Shown here piece by piece: positions 26,133 to 34,758 of a stretch of 64,000 nucleotides of DNA. Position 1 is the stretch's first letter, and each line of letters opens with the position of its first letter. A model generated the notes under the pieces. It was given only the letters and a program-made list of their open reading frames with translations, did no database searches and was not told the origin of the DNA. The translations under genes were made by a program, and so were the position numbers. The DNA comes from Flaviflexus equikiangi (GTDB lineage: Bacteria > Actinomycetota > Actinomycetes > Actinomycetales > Actinomycetaceae): assembly GCF_014069875.1 (NCBI RefSeq), contig NZ_CP059676.1, forward strand, positions 310,001-374,000, read 5' to 3'.

Positions 26133-27305
26133 TCATGATCTGGGGTCGAGAACGACTTTGATGCAGCCGTCTTCCTTCTTCTGGAACGTCTCGTACATGG
26201 CAGGAGCCTGCTCGAGAGGCGCCCTGTGGGTGACGAAGTCCTCGAGGCCGAGCGGATCGGACTCATCCTCGACCAGGGGAAGAAGATGATCGACGTGGGC
26301 ATGGACGTTGGCCTGTCCCATTCTCACCTGGACCTGCTTGTCGAAGAGAGACAGCATGGGGATGGGGTCGGCCTGCCCGCCGTACACGCCGCTCAGCGAG
26401 ATCGTGCCGCCGCGCCTGACAAGATCGATGGCGCCGTAGAGAGCTCCCAGCCTGTCGAGACCTGCTGTCTCGAAGACCTTCCGTCCCACCGCGTCGGGCA
26501 GGAGGCCGACGATGCTGTGGGCGGCTGTGGTGACGGGGGAACCGTGCGCCTCCATGCCCACCGCGTCGATCACGGCGTCAGGGCCCCGGCCTTCCGTGAG
26601 ATCTCTGATCTGCTCGACAGCGTCCGAGTCGAACGTGGTGATGCCGTGACGCTCTGCCATGGCACGCCGCTCCGGAACGGGATCGATCGCGTACACGGTC
26701 GCCCCGAGATGGGCTGCTATCCGCGCCGCGAACTGTCCGATCGGTCCAAGCCCAAACACAGCAAGGGAATCGCCCCGCTGGACGCCCGCGTAGGCCACGC
26801 CCTGCCACGCTGTCGGCAGCACATCGCTGAGGAAGAGATAGCGATGGTCTGGGAGATCGGTGCCGACAGTGATAGCCCCGAAGTTCGCGTGGGGAACACG
26901 CAAGTATTCGGCCTGACCGCCGGGAACGGAGCCGTAGAGACGTGAATATCCGAAGAGAGCGGCGCCTGACCCGTGTTCGCGCACCTGGGTTGTCTCGCAT
27001 TGGGTGACGAGTCCGCGCGAACACATCCAGCAGTGCCCGCAGGCGATCGGGAACGGGATGACGACACGGTCGCCTGCCGACAGTTCCGACTCGGAGCCCG
27101 CCTCGACGATCATTCCCATCGTCTCGTGGCCCACGATGTCTCCCTTGTCCATGAAGGGCCCCAGCACCTCGTAGAGGTGCAGGTCCGACCCGCAAATCGC
27201 CGTTGAGGTGACCTCGATGATGACATCGGTCGGTTCGTCAAGGGTGGGATCGGGAACGGTCTCGACACTCACGTGCCGCTTGCCCTGCCATGTCACAGCT
27301 CTCAT
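26133..27305 (-). CDS. Zinc-dependent alcohol dehydrogenase (formaldehyde dehydrogenase-like)
   Basis: 390 aa from ATG 27305 (GGAG at good spacing), although the frame stays open upstream to 27842. Catalytic zinc region STAICGSDLHLYE and GHETMG; structural zinc loop CGHCWMCSRG with a further Cys in TQCET. NAD-binding GLGPIGQFAARI. The extra loop lengths and GAALFGYSRLYGSVPGGQAE place it among glutathione-independent formaldehyde dehydrogenase-like enzymes. Substrate unknown. It is convergent with the DUF421 pair and divergent from the HAD gene. Confidence 0.8.
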   Translation of the reverse strand: MRAVTWQGKRHVSVETVPDPTLDEPTDVIIEVTSTAICGSDLHLYEVLGPFMDKGDIVGHETMGMIVEAGSESELSAGDRVVIPFPIACGHCWMCSRGLVTQCETTQVREHGSGAALFGYSRLYGSVPGGQAEYLRVPHANFGAITVGTDLPDHRYLFLSDVLPTAWQGVAYAGVQRGDSLAVFGLGPIGQFAARIAAHLGATVYAIDPVPERRAMAERHGITTFDSDAVEQIRDLTEGRGPDAVIDAVGMEAHGSPVTTAAHSIVGLLPDAVGRKVFETAGLDRLGALYGAIDLVRRGGTISLSGVYGGQADPIPMLSLFDKQVQVRMGQANVHAHVDHLLPLVEDESDPLGLEDFVTHRAPLEQAPAMYETFQKKEDGCIKVVLDPRS

Positions 27306-27572
27306 CTCGTCTCCTTCGGTAGGTGCCCCATCCTTCCAAGGGTCTGTGTGACGCACAAGACATATCGGACATTCGCTGCTATCTTCCGGGCCGTCTCCGC
27401 CTTCGATTTCTATTCTGACGATCCGGGTGAAACCCGTGGCCACAGGGGTTGTGGGCGATCCGTGGGCGGTGCTGGCACCCTCGATTCCTCCCCGAAGATT
27501 CCCAGCTTGGGAAGGGGCGAGTCCGGGGGTGGGGCCTGGGATGGTGTCGCACGATCGGGGATACTGGTGGGG

Positions 27573-28418
27573 ATGATGGAGAGTGGATTGAAACCAGAGC
27601 TGTGGACGACGATTGAACCTGGACAGGACGTGGCGCTCGTTGTGTGCGACATGGACGGGACGCTGCTGGACGGGGAGGGCCGCGTGCCGGACGCCTTCTG
27701 GTCTCTCGTCGACACGATGAGCGAGCGGGGGATCATGTTCGCTCCCGCAAGCGGACGCCAATATGCCACCCTGGCCAAGATGTTCGCCGGCCGTGCCTCC
27801 ATCCGGACATTTATCTCCGAGAACGGCGCCCATGTCGTCCAAGACGGCGAGTCCGTATCGGTCACCCCGGTCGAGAAAGACACCGCCGAGCGTGTCATCC
27901 GCCTAGTCCGCGATGTCGACCATCGCGACATCGGCCTTGTCGCGGGAGGCGCGAAGAGCGCATACGTCGAGCGGCGCGATGATCGCTTCACCGAGCAGGT
28001 CGAAACCTATAATGCGGCCCTCACGATCGTTGACGATCTGACCGAGGTCGAGGACGATTTCGTCAAACTCGCCACGTTCGACTTCAACGGAGTGGACGAC
28101 ATTGTCGAGGATGTCTTCCCGGGCTCATGGGATGGTCATCAGGTCGTCGTCTCGGGAACCCACTGGGTCGATATCATCTCCGACCAGGCGAACAAGGGCA
28201 ATGCCCTGCGGGACCTGCAGAAGCATCTCGGCATTTCGCCCTCCCAGACCGTCGTCTTCGGCGACTACCTCAACGACCTGGAGATGCTCGACCAGGCAGA
28301 CCTGTCGTTCGCGATGGCGAACGCCCACCCCGATGTTCGCGCGGCTGCACGATACGAGGCGCCCGCCAACACCGAGCACGGCGTGGTCAGTGTCCTGGAG
28401 CGGCTCCTCAACCTGTAG
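27573..28418 (+). CDS. Cof-type HAD hydrolase
   Basis: 281 aa phosphatase of the HAD IIB (Cof) group. Motif I CDMDGTLLDGEG, motif II FAPASGRQYA, the IIB cap in the middle, and motif IV VFGDYLNDLEML are all present. Enzymes of this group act on sugar phosphates, nucleotides or cofactor phosphates; the substrate cannot be told. Start ATG 27573 follows GGTGGGG; the open frame further upstream lacks a ribosome site. Confidence 0.85.
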   Translation: MMESGLKPELWTTIEPGQDVALVVCDMDGTLLDGEGRVPDAFWSLVDTMSERGIMFAPASGRQYATLAKMFAGRASIRTFISENGAHVVQDGESVSVTPVEKDTAERVIRLVRDVDHRDIGLVAGGAKSAYVERRDDRFTEQVETYNAALTIVDDLTEVEDDFVKLATFDFNGVDDIVEDVFPGSWDGHQVVVSGTHWVDIISDQANKGNALRDLQKHLGISPSQTVVFGDYLNDLEMLDQADLSFAMANAHPDVRAAARYEAPANTEHGVVSVLERLLNL

Positions 28419-28473
28419 CGGCCACGCCGCGAAAGGTGGTCCTCCCGCCCCCTCATCATGGGATCATGGTGGA

Positions 28474-29523
28474 ATGAGTCACATTCCCTACGTTCCAGCA
28501 TCAACCCGTTACGACGAGATCCCCTACCGGCACTGCGGCACATCCGGCCTCCAGCTTCCCGTGATCGCCCTCGGCCTGTGGCACAACTTCGGTGACGACC
28601 GGCCCTTCCAGACACAGCGCGATATCGTGCGCCGCGCCTTCGATCGCGGGATCTTCCACTTCGACCTGGCCAACAACTATGGCCCGCCCGCCGGAAGCGC
28701 GGAAGAGAACTTTGGGCGGATACTCGCGAAAGACCTGGCCCCCTTCCGGCACGAGATCATCATCTCGACGAAGGCGGGCTGGAACATGTGGGACGGTCCG
28801 CACGGCTTCGGCGGATCCCGGAAATACCTCCTCACCTCCCTCGATGAGTCCCTCCAGCGCCTGGGAACCGACCATGTCGACATCTTCTACCACCACCGCC
28901 CCGACCCCGACACCCCGGTGGAAGAATCCATGCTCGCCCTCCATCACGCCGTCACATCGGGCAAGGCCCTCTATGCCGGGATCTCCTCCTACTCGGCGGA
29001 AGCGACGAAGGAAGCCGCCGCGATCATGCGCGACCTCGGCACACCCCTCGCTATCCACCAGCCCTCCTATTCGATGCTCAACAGATGGATCGAGGAAGGG
29101 ACGCCGTCCCTGCTCGAGGCCGCCCAGGAAGAGGGCATGGGTGTGATCGGCTTCTCCGCCATGGCGCAGGGAATGCTGACCGACAAATACCTCGGCGGAA
29201 TCCCGGACGATTCTCGTCTCGCAAGCGGAAAGGTGAACAAGGACTTCTTTACGGACGAAGCACTCGGACACGTGCGTGCCCTCAACGACATCGCGGCAGA
29301 GCGCGGCCAGAGCCTGGCACAGATGGCAGTCGCGTGGGTCCTGCGAGACCAGGGTGCCTCCCTCACGACCGCTCTCATCGGAGCCTCGTCCACGAGTCAG
29401 ATCGACGAAGCCGTCGGTGCGGCACAGAACCTCACGTTCACGCCCGCCGAACTGGCGGCAATCGATGAGCACGCCGTCGATTCCGGCATCAACCAATGGT
29501 GGGGCGCGACAGCGTCGCGCTAG
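28474..29523 (+). CDS. Aldo-keto reductase, YghZ/glyceraldehyde-3-phosphate reductase type
   Basis: 349 aa NADPH-dependent (beta/alpha)8 reductase. Tetrad residues appear in FDLANNYGPPAGSAEENFG (Asp, Tyr), IISTKAGWNMWDGPHG (Lys) and DIFYHHRPDP (His). The GFGGSRKYL and GITGVL-like spacing resembles Escherichia coli YghZ, which reduces L-glyceraldehyde 3-phosphate and methylglyoxal. Start ATG 28474; the following gene begins 2 nt after its stop. Confidence 0.85.
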   Translation: MSHIPYVPASTRYDEIPYRHCGTSGLQLPVIALGLWHNFGDDRPFQTQRDIVRRAFDRGIFHFDLANNYGPPAGSAEENFGRILAKDLAPFRHEIIISTKAGWNMWDGPHGFGGSRKYLLTSLDESLQRLGTDHVDIFYHHRPDPDTPVEESMLALHHAVTSGKALYAGISSYSAEATKEAAAIMRDLGTPLAIHQPSYSMLNRWIEEGTPSLLEAAQEEGMGVIGFSAMAQGMLTDKYLGGIPDDSRLASGKVNKDFFTDEALGHVRALNDIAAERGQSLAQMAVAWVLRDQGASLTTALIGASSTSQIDEAVGAAQNLTFTPAELAAIDEHAVDSGINQWWGATASR

Positions 29524-29524
29524 C

Positions 29525-30667
29525 ATGACACACCTATCGGAAGGCCCCAGGGGCCGCAGGTTCCTCTACGAGCTCCTCGTCGCAGGAGGCGCCGAGGAAC
29601 TGTCCCGTGCCGTCTGGGACTTCGAGTGGAGGATCGCGAAAGACGACGGCAGCAGAGCCTATCTCGTCATGGTCGAGGAAACAGAGGCTCCCGCCCCTCG
29701 AAGGTTCAAGCTGCCTGCCCTTCCGTGGTTCACACGCGTGAGGATCAAGCATCGTTCGATGCTCTCCCGGAGAAGCACACCCCGGGCCGTCCCGACGTGG
29801 AAGGAGAACGTCCCGCCCGGGGACAGCCTCATCACCTCGGCAGGCGTGGCCGACCTTATCCGCGCCGCAACTCCCGACCCGTCCCATGCCAGCCATGCCC
29901 TGACGGAGGCGGTCGCCGCCGCCAGATACTGGCAGGAGCCAGACGCGACCGATCTCATCCTCAGCGACCCGGTGATCGTGGCAGCGCTCGCGGAGATCGA
30001 CGACCGGCCCCTCCTGGAGGCTCTGGAGAAGGATCGCACGGAACCCTTCGCGGTGCTGGGGGGTGACTGGCGGGGGGATGCTGGGACGGTCCTCGAGACG
30101 TGGCTGGCGGAGATTACCGCCGCGGTCGAGCGTGCACAGCGGGAACGTCCCGCCGATGTTCGAGCGAACTGGTCCGGCATGTGGCACTCCACTCCGCCCT
30201 ATCGGCTGCTGAAGAGCCAGGATCGGATGGTTGACGGTGTTCCCACCGGTTTGACGGATGTCGAGGACGGTCCGCCGAGAGACAGGGCCACGGTCCTCTC
30301 CGTGCGGGTCAAGGACGACAAGGTGTATGTGGTCGACAGTGCGCAGGCGTGGGTCGCGCTCTGCACTGTCTATCCTCTCGACGTGACGGCGGAAGTACGC
30401 CACGACTGGTATCGCGTCACCGGACGAGACGGGACCTGGATCATTCCGAACTGGCGCGATGTGGCACGAGACTGGGATGGTGTCCTCGTCACGCCCCGCG
30501 GCTACCTCACGGCGGCCGGCAGGGCCCTCCCCGCAGGCGAACACGCCAGTGTCCTGGCGGGCTGGAACCCGGGCGAGACTTTCTGGCTCCGGGACTGCGA
30601 TACTGCCGGGCCCGAGGAGTGGCGTCTCCTGGATGATCGATGGGAGCCGGTCAGAGCGCAGCCCTGA
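29525..30667 (+). CDS. Unknown protein
   Basis: 380 aa, starting one base after the aldo-keto reductase stop, so probably co-transcribed with it. No signal peptide or membrane span. The first 100 residues are basic in part (WFTRVRIKHRSMLSRRST); the C-terminal half is Trp-rich with strands (VKDDKVYVVDSAQAWVALC, VTGRDGTWIIPNW). I recognise no domain. Its 3' end overlaps the convergent YcaQ gene by 17 bp. Confidence 0.6.
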   Translation: MTHLSEGPRGRRFLYELLVAGGAEELSRAVWDFEWRIAKDDGSRAYLVMVEETEAPAPRRFKLPALPWFTRVRIKHRSMLSRRSTPRAVPTWKENVPPGDSLITSAGVADLIRAATPDPSHASHALTEAVAAARYWQEPDATDLILSDPVIVAALAEIDDRPLLEALEKDRTEPFAVLGGDWRGDAGTVLETWLAEITAAVERAQRERPADVRANWSGMWHSTPPYRLLKSQDRMVDGVPTGLTDVEDGPPRDRATVLSVRVKDDKVYVVDSAQAWVALCTVYPLDVTAEVRHDWYRVTGRDGTWIIPNWRDVARDWDGVLVTPRGYLTAAGRALPAGEHASVLAGWNPGETFWLRDCDTAGPEEWRLLDDRWEPVRAQP

Positions 30668-31871
30668 GCGCGGGGACAGCATCCCCGGGAGCATCGTCCA
30701 CAATCGTGATCGTGGACGCCCCCTGCCATCGGGCCAGCCTCTCCAGCTCGGCCGCAAGGACGGCGCCAGCCTCGCGGGCTCCCGGCTCGAACCATGCCCC
30801 CATGACCTTGAGCGTCTGGCTCGGCCGATCGAGGGCGAGATCGACCCGTGCAGGGATCGTGCCGTCGTGCAGGAGCGGGAGCGAATAGTAGCCCCTGGTC
30901 CTCTTCGCGGCCGGGGTATAGATCCCGATCCGGTAGTCGAGACCAAACAAGGCCAGGGCTCTCTTGCGTTCGAAGATCAGCGGGTCGAAGGGAGACAGCA
31001 GAGTCGTCCCCGTGACACTGCGAGGAACGGGGATCGCGGCCCACATGATCGCCCCCGGCAATCCCTCCACGTCCACGCGGCACGCCTTCCCGCAGGCCAC
31101 GAGATCATCGAGCACAGGGCGAACGTCCGCGAGTTTGAGGCGGAAGAAGTCGGCAATCGTCGCGGGCGTGCCGATGCCCACCTTCTCGAGAGAGATCTCG
31201 GTAAGGGCACGTATCGCCTCCTCGCGCGGGGGAGTGGGAGGGAGCCCTGCGGGGAGCACGCGCTCCCGTGCGCCGTAGATGCGGTGGAAGTGCTGGGTGC
31301 GCCCGGCACCCGCCACCATGTCAGCATCGAACAGGTTCTCGAGGATCACCTTGACAGCCGTGCGAGACCACTCGAACTCCGTTGACTGGCCGATGAGCTC
31401 TGCCTCGGCAGGTGTGAGGTGGCGGGTGTCGAGCCAGGCGCTCACCTCGCGTGCGGTAGCCGTCGTACCCTCGAGAAATCCCATGATCCGTTCCGCCAGG
31501 GCCTCCGCACCGGGATGCTCCTCGATGGTGCGCCCTGATGACCAGCGGCGCCGGAACCCCGCGAGGAGACGATGCGTCGTCGGGGGAACATAACAGGCTT
31601 CGTGCCCCCACTGTTCGACGATGAGGCGGGGCGGCTGAGAAGCCGCCGCGTCGAGCAGACCGGTGTCGTACGGGCCCAGCCTGGAATAGAGGGGGAGATA
31701 GTGGGCTCTGGCCAGGATGTTGACAGAGTCGATCTGCAGCACCCCCATGCCACGCACGGCACTGCCAATGTCAGCTCGTGTCCGGGCCGGCGAGACGCGG
31801 TCGAGGCGTTGGGCGCGAATGGCTACCGCGGCCGCCTGGGAGCGGCTGAGACGGCGCGGCCCTGTCATCAC
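30651..31871 (-). CDS. Winged-helix DNA glycosylase, YcaQ-like
   Basis: 406 aa of the YcaQ/AlkX (HTH_42) family, which unhooks interstrand crosslinks and removes bulky alkyl lesions. The conserved QxD catalytic motif is visible in MGVLQIDSVNILARAHYLPL near residue 45. LIVEQWGHEACYVPP and the later LLSPFDPLIFERKRALALFG are also typical. ATG 31871 overlaps the TRIC gene stop by 4 bp, so it is the second gene of a two-gene operon. Confidence 0.8.
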   Translation of the reverse strand: MMTGPRRLSRSQAAAVAIRAQRLDRVSPARTRADIGSAVRGMGVLQIDSVNILARAHYLPLYSRLGPYDTGLLDAAASQPPRLIVEQWGHEACYVPPTTHRLLAGFRRRWSSGRTIEEHPGAEALAERIMGFLEGTTATAREVSAWLDTRHLTPAEAELIGQSTEFEWSRTAVKVILENLFDADMVAGAGRTQHFHRIYGARERVLPAGLPPTPPREEAIRALTEISLEKVGIGTPATIADFFRLKLADVRPVLDDLVACGKACRVDVEGLPGAIMWAAIPVPRSVTGTTLLSPFDPLIFERKRALALFGLDYRIGIYTPAAKRTRGYYSLPLLHDGTIPARVDLALDRPSQTLKVMGAWFEPGAREAGAVLAAELERLARWQGASTITIVDDAPGDAVPALRAAL

Positions 31872-32689
31872 GAACGCTCGATGTGGGCAGGTGCGTGAGG
31901 ATCGTCTGGCGACTGCGGATCATCCGGAGTCTGCGGAGAGGCCGCGGAGACGATGTCGTCACCCGACGGTGCTGAGCGTGAGAGCCGGCCGTACTTCTTC
32001 CAGTGGAAGCCGTAGGAGTGGCGGGTCGAGGTGCGCCGAGGGAAGTGCCACAGCTTGTTCCTCTCGAGGCGCGGGGCCTGCTTCTCCTGATAGTCGAAGA
32101 CGGGAAGGCTGAGCTTGAAATAGATGGCGATGATGCGGAGGGTGAAGACGATGAGGAGGGAGGAGAGGACGGTGATGTCCTCGGAGACTCCGAGCTCGGT
32201 GAGGCCGTAGTAGACGATCACGCCGACGGGGACGATAGAGGCGTAGAGCTCCTTGTGGAAGACGAGCGGTATGCGGTTGCAGAGGATATCGCGGAGGATC
32301 CCGCCCATGACGCCCGTGATGAGGCCGGACACGAGGGCGATGATGAAGCCGTAGTCCATCTCCAGCGCAATCCGCACGCCGAAGATCGTGAACACGGCCA
32401 GGCCGACAGAATCCAGCACGAGAAAGAGGATGCGGAAGTACGTCATGAGGGATGACGTGAGGACAGTGATGATCGCGGCAACGGCGACGATGACCAGATA
32501 GTAGGGATGCTCAACCCAGGAGAGCGGGTAATGGCCCAGGAGCATGTCGCGGACAGAGCCGCCGCCGAGGGCGGTCACGCACGCCACCATCGTCACCCCG
32601 AACAGGTCCATCTTTTGCCGGCCCGCCGCCAGAGCGCCAGTCATGGCCTCAGCGGTGATACCGATGAGGAAAAGAACGGTGAGGAGCAT
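31868..32689 (-). CDS. TRIC/UPF0126 family cation channel protein
   Basis: 273 aa with about seven membrane helices made of two repeats of three plus one. The repeat signature GGGSVRDMLLG in the first and GGILRDILCNRIPLVF in the second is that of bacterial TRIC channels (YadS type), potassium-permeable homotrimers. The C-terminal 70 residues are a polar cytoplasmic tail with no known domain. ATG 32689; overlaps the YcaQ gene at its stop. Confidence 0.85.
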   Translation of the reverse strand: MLLTVLFLIGITAEAMTGALAAGRQKMDLFGVTMVACVTALGGGSVRDMLLGHYPLSWVEHPYYLVIVAVAAIITVLTSSLMTYFRILFLVLDSVGLAVFTIFGVRIALEMDYGFIIALVSGLITGVMGGILRDILCNRIPLVFHKELYASIVPVGVIVYYGLTELGVSEDITVLSSLLIVFTLRIIAIYFKLSLPVFDYQEKQAPRLERNKLWHFPRRTSTRHSYGFHWKKYGRLSRSAPSGDDIVSAASPQTPDDPQSPDDPHAPAHIERS

Positions 32690-32885
32690 GCACGATCCTT
32701 GCTAGCGCGGAAGAGACCGCTGCCGGTCCCTCTCGATTGTAGGAACGAAACCGCGGCCTTGCCAGAGACGCTAAGCACCCTCCGTCCGATATGAGACGTC
32801 CACCTTTGCTCTTGCGCGGTGACGGAAGTTGTTGATAGTTTCACGACATCGCATTTTCGCGATACATCGAACATGAGGACTGATC

Positions 32886-32969
32886 ATGGTGTCTCACCTC
32901 CACACGCGCGCAGCTGCTGACGTTACGTCCGCGCGCATGTGTTGTTCGATGATGTGCCGAATGATCTGA
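32886..32969 (+). CDS. Cysteine-rich leader peptide upstream of tsuAB
   Basis: 27 aa: begins MVSHLHTRAAADVTSARM and continues CCSMMCRMI. ATG 32886 follows ATGAGGACTGATC. Three Cys codons lie at 32940, 32943 and 32955, near the end, which is the design of actinobacterial cysteine attenuators. It lies 127 bp upstream of a thiosulfate uptake operon. Ribosome stalling at the Cys codons under sulfur limitation would change folding of the RNA behind it. 32690-32885 contains no gene that I can support. Confidence 0.65.
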   Translation: MVSHLHTRAAADVTSARMCCSMMCRMI

Positions 32970-33046
32970 TCGACCGTTCGCGCTCCCACGGAGCGCTGTC
33001 CAGATCATCGGCCCACGCCCCGTGGGCTTACCGTACCCTCGTGGGC
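32961..33046 (+). promoter_or_regulatory. Putative attenuator RNA with competing hairpins
   Basis: ATGATCT (32961-32967, the end of the leader peptide frame) can pair with AGATCAT (33002-33008). GCCCACG (33011-33017) can pair with either of two identical CGTGGGC copies (33021-33027 and 33040-33046), so two stems exclude each other. Switching by leader translation is inferred. Confidence 0.45.
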
Positions 33047-33096
33047 TAGCCGCGTCCTGGCAGCGCTCTCCTCTACCCACAACCAGAGAGAGAACT

Positions 33097-34161
33097 ATGC
33101 TAATTTCCGGCCTTATCCTCGGCGTCGTCCTAGGATTCATCTTCCAACGGGGACGCTTCTGCGTCACCGGCGCGTTCCGCGACGTGTGGCTGAGCGGATC
33201 CACCCGCTGGCTCACGGCCTTCTTCATCGCCATCGCCATCCAGGCCGTTCTCGTGAACGCCATGATCGCGGGCGGACTCATCAACCCCGGTATCCCCACT
33301 CTCGCCCTCGGCGCTGTCGTCGGCGGATCCTTCCTCTTCGGCATCGGCATCGTCCTTGCCGGAGGCTGCGCCACCGGAACCTACTACCGGTCCGGGGAGG
33401 GCCTCATCGGATCGTGGGTCGCTCTCGCCTTCTACGCCTTCACCGCATCCGCCATGAAGTACGGCATCGGGGCTGATGTCACTGCCAGCCAGCGCAACGA
33501 GACGCAGGACGCGACGACGATCCAGGACACTCTCGGCATCTCCGTGTGGGTGCTTGTCGTCGGCTTCGCCCTCATTGTCGCCTCCCTGCTCGTCCGCCAG
33601 GCGCGCCGTATCAGCGCACCGCTTGCGACTCTCCCCGCCCAGAAGATCGGGATCGCCCATCTCCTGTTCGAGAAGAAGTGGACCCCGAATGTGACAGCGA
33701 TCCTCCTCGGCCTGCTCGCGGCCCTGGCCTATCCACTGTCGCAGGCAACGGGACGCAATGCTGGCCTCGGAATCACGACGCCCTCAGCCAACATCGTCCA
33801 GTTCTTCACCACCGGCGACACGTCCTACATCGACTGGGGAGTCCTGTTCGTCCTCGGCCTGATTCCCGGTTCCTACATTGCCGCGAAGGCTTCGGGGGAG
33901 TTCCGGCTGCGGGCTCCCGATGCTGAGACGACGACGCGTGCGATCGCGGGCGGCACGCTCATGGGTGTCGGCGCTTCTATCGCAGGAGGCTGCACCATCG
34001 GCAACGCACTCGTCCAGACGGCGCTCTTCTCCTGGCAGGGCTGGATCGCCCTGCTCTTCACCTTCCTCGGTGTGGGGGCAGGCGTGCGACTGTTCGTCAC
34101 CTCCCGCCGCCGTCCCGGAGCGGCACCCGTCGAGATCCCGTCCCTCACCGTCGGCTCCTAG
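33097..34161 (+). CDS. tsuA: Thiosulfate transporter TsuA (YeeE/YedE family)
   Basis: 354 aa integral membrane protein of two homologous halves. Each half has the signature with a conserved Cys: GGCATGTYYRSGEG near residue 90 and GGCTIGNALVQTALF near 300, plus FQRGRFCVTGAFRD at the N-terminus. In TsuA these cysteines line a path for thiosulfate. ATG 33097 follows GAGAGAGAA. A TusA-like gene follows at 34194, the usual partner. It sits behind a Cys-codon leader peptide, which suggests induction when cysteine is short. Confidence 0.85.
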   Translation: MLISGLILGVVLGFIFQRGRFCVTGAFRDVWLSGSTRWLTAFFIAIAIQAVLVNAMIAGGLINPGIPTLALGAVVGGSFLFGIGIVLAGGCATGTYYRSGEGLIGSWVALAFYAFTASAMKYGIGADVTASQRNETQDATTIQDTLGISVWVLVVGFALIVASLLVRQARRISAPLATLPAQKIGIAHLLFEKKWTPNVTAILLGLLAALAYPLSQATGRNAGLGITTPSANIVQFFTTGDTSYIDWGVLFVLGLIPGSYIAAKASGEFRLRAPDAETTTRAIAGGTLMGVGASIAGGCTIGNALVQTALFSWQGWIALLFTFLGVGAGVRLFVTSRRRPGAAPVEIPSLTVGS

Positions 34162-34193
34162 CCGTTCGTCTACCGAAAGAAAAGAGAAGAACC

Positions 34194-34493
34194 ATGGGTT
34201 TCCTCAACCTCATCACACCCCAGAAGAAGAACGTCGAACCGATTTCCGCACAGCAGCCGGGCCCGTCGAAGAAGTATCTCCTCGACACCCTCGGAGAAGT
34301 GTGCCCCTTCCCGCTCATCGAGGCGAAAAGAGCGATCGCACCGCTCAACAGCGGTGACGAGCTGCAGATCGACTTCGACTGCACGCAGGCCACGGACTCG
34401 ATCCCGGCATGGGCGGCGCAGAACGGACATACCGTGACAGACTTCCGCCAGGTCGATGCCGCGTCATGGACCGTGACAGTGAAGAAGGCGTAG
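34194..34493 (+). CDS. tsuB: TusA-like sulfur-carrier protein (TsuB/YeeD)
   Basis: 99 aa. The TusA core has the sulfur-carrying Cys in GEVCPFPLIEAK at residue 37 and the strand-helix pattern of the SirA fold. An extra 25-residue N-terminal segment precedes it. TsuB works with TsuA to bring thiosulfate in and hand sulfur on. ATG 34194 follows AAGAGAAGAACC. A strong terminator follows at 34536. Confidence 0.82.
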   Translation: MGFLNLITPQKKNVEPISAQQPGPSKKYLLDTLGEVCPFPLIEAKRAIAPLNSGDELQIDFDCTQATDSIPAWAAQNGHTVTDFRQVDAASWTVTVKKA

Positions 34494-34535
34494 TCATGGC
34501 CCAGTCCATCGGGATGCGATAGTGGCGGCCTGTAC

Positions 34536-34562
34536 GAAGCGGGGAGTTCAACTCCCCGCTTC
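34536..34562 (+). terminator. Terminator after tsuAB
   Basis: Perfect 13-bp arms (GAAGCGGGGAGTT and complement) around a single C, 42 bp after the stop. The rest of 34494-34758 should hold the mevalonate operon promoter; no clear boxes were identified. Confidence 0.75.
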
Positions 34563-34758
34563 TCGCTGTCACTTCTCCAGGGCGACGGAACGCTGTGAGG
34601 TCTCTCTCCTGCGTAGCGCATTACACCCGAGGATGGTGATGCTTCTGGTTGGACTAGGCTAAAGCGTGTAACTTTGAGTAGTTCCACGAAGCTTTAGTTC
34701 CGCGATAAAGAAGAGTGAGTCGGTGGGCCCAGGGCCGGCCGGATCACGTGAAGTGAGC

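Noticed and set aside
28501-29526. 341-aa minus-strand open frame
   Set aside because: Antisense to the aldo-keto reductase; no domain signal.
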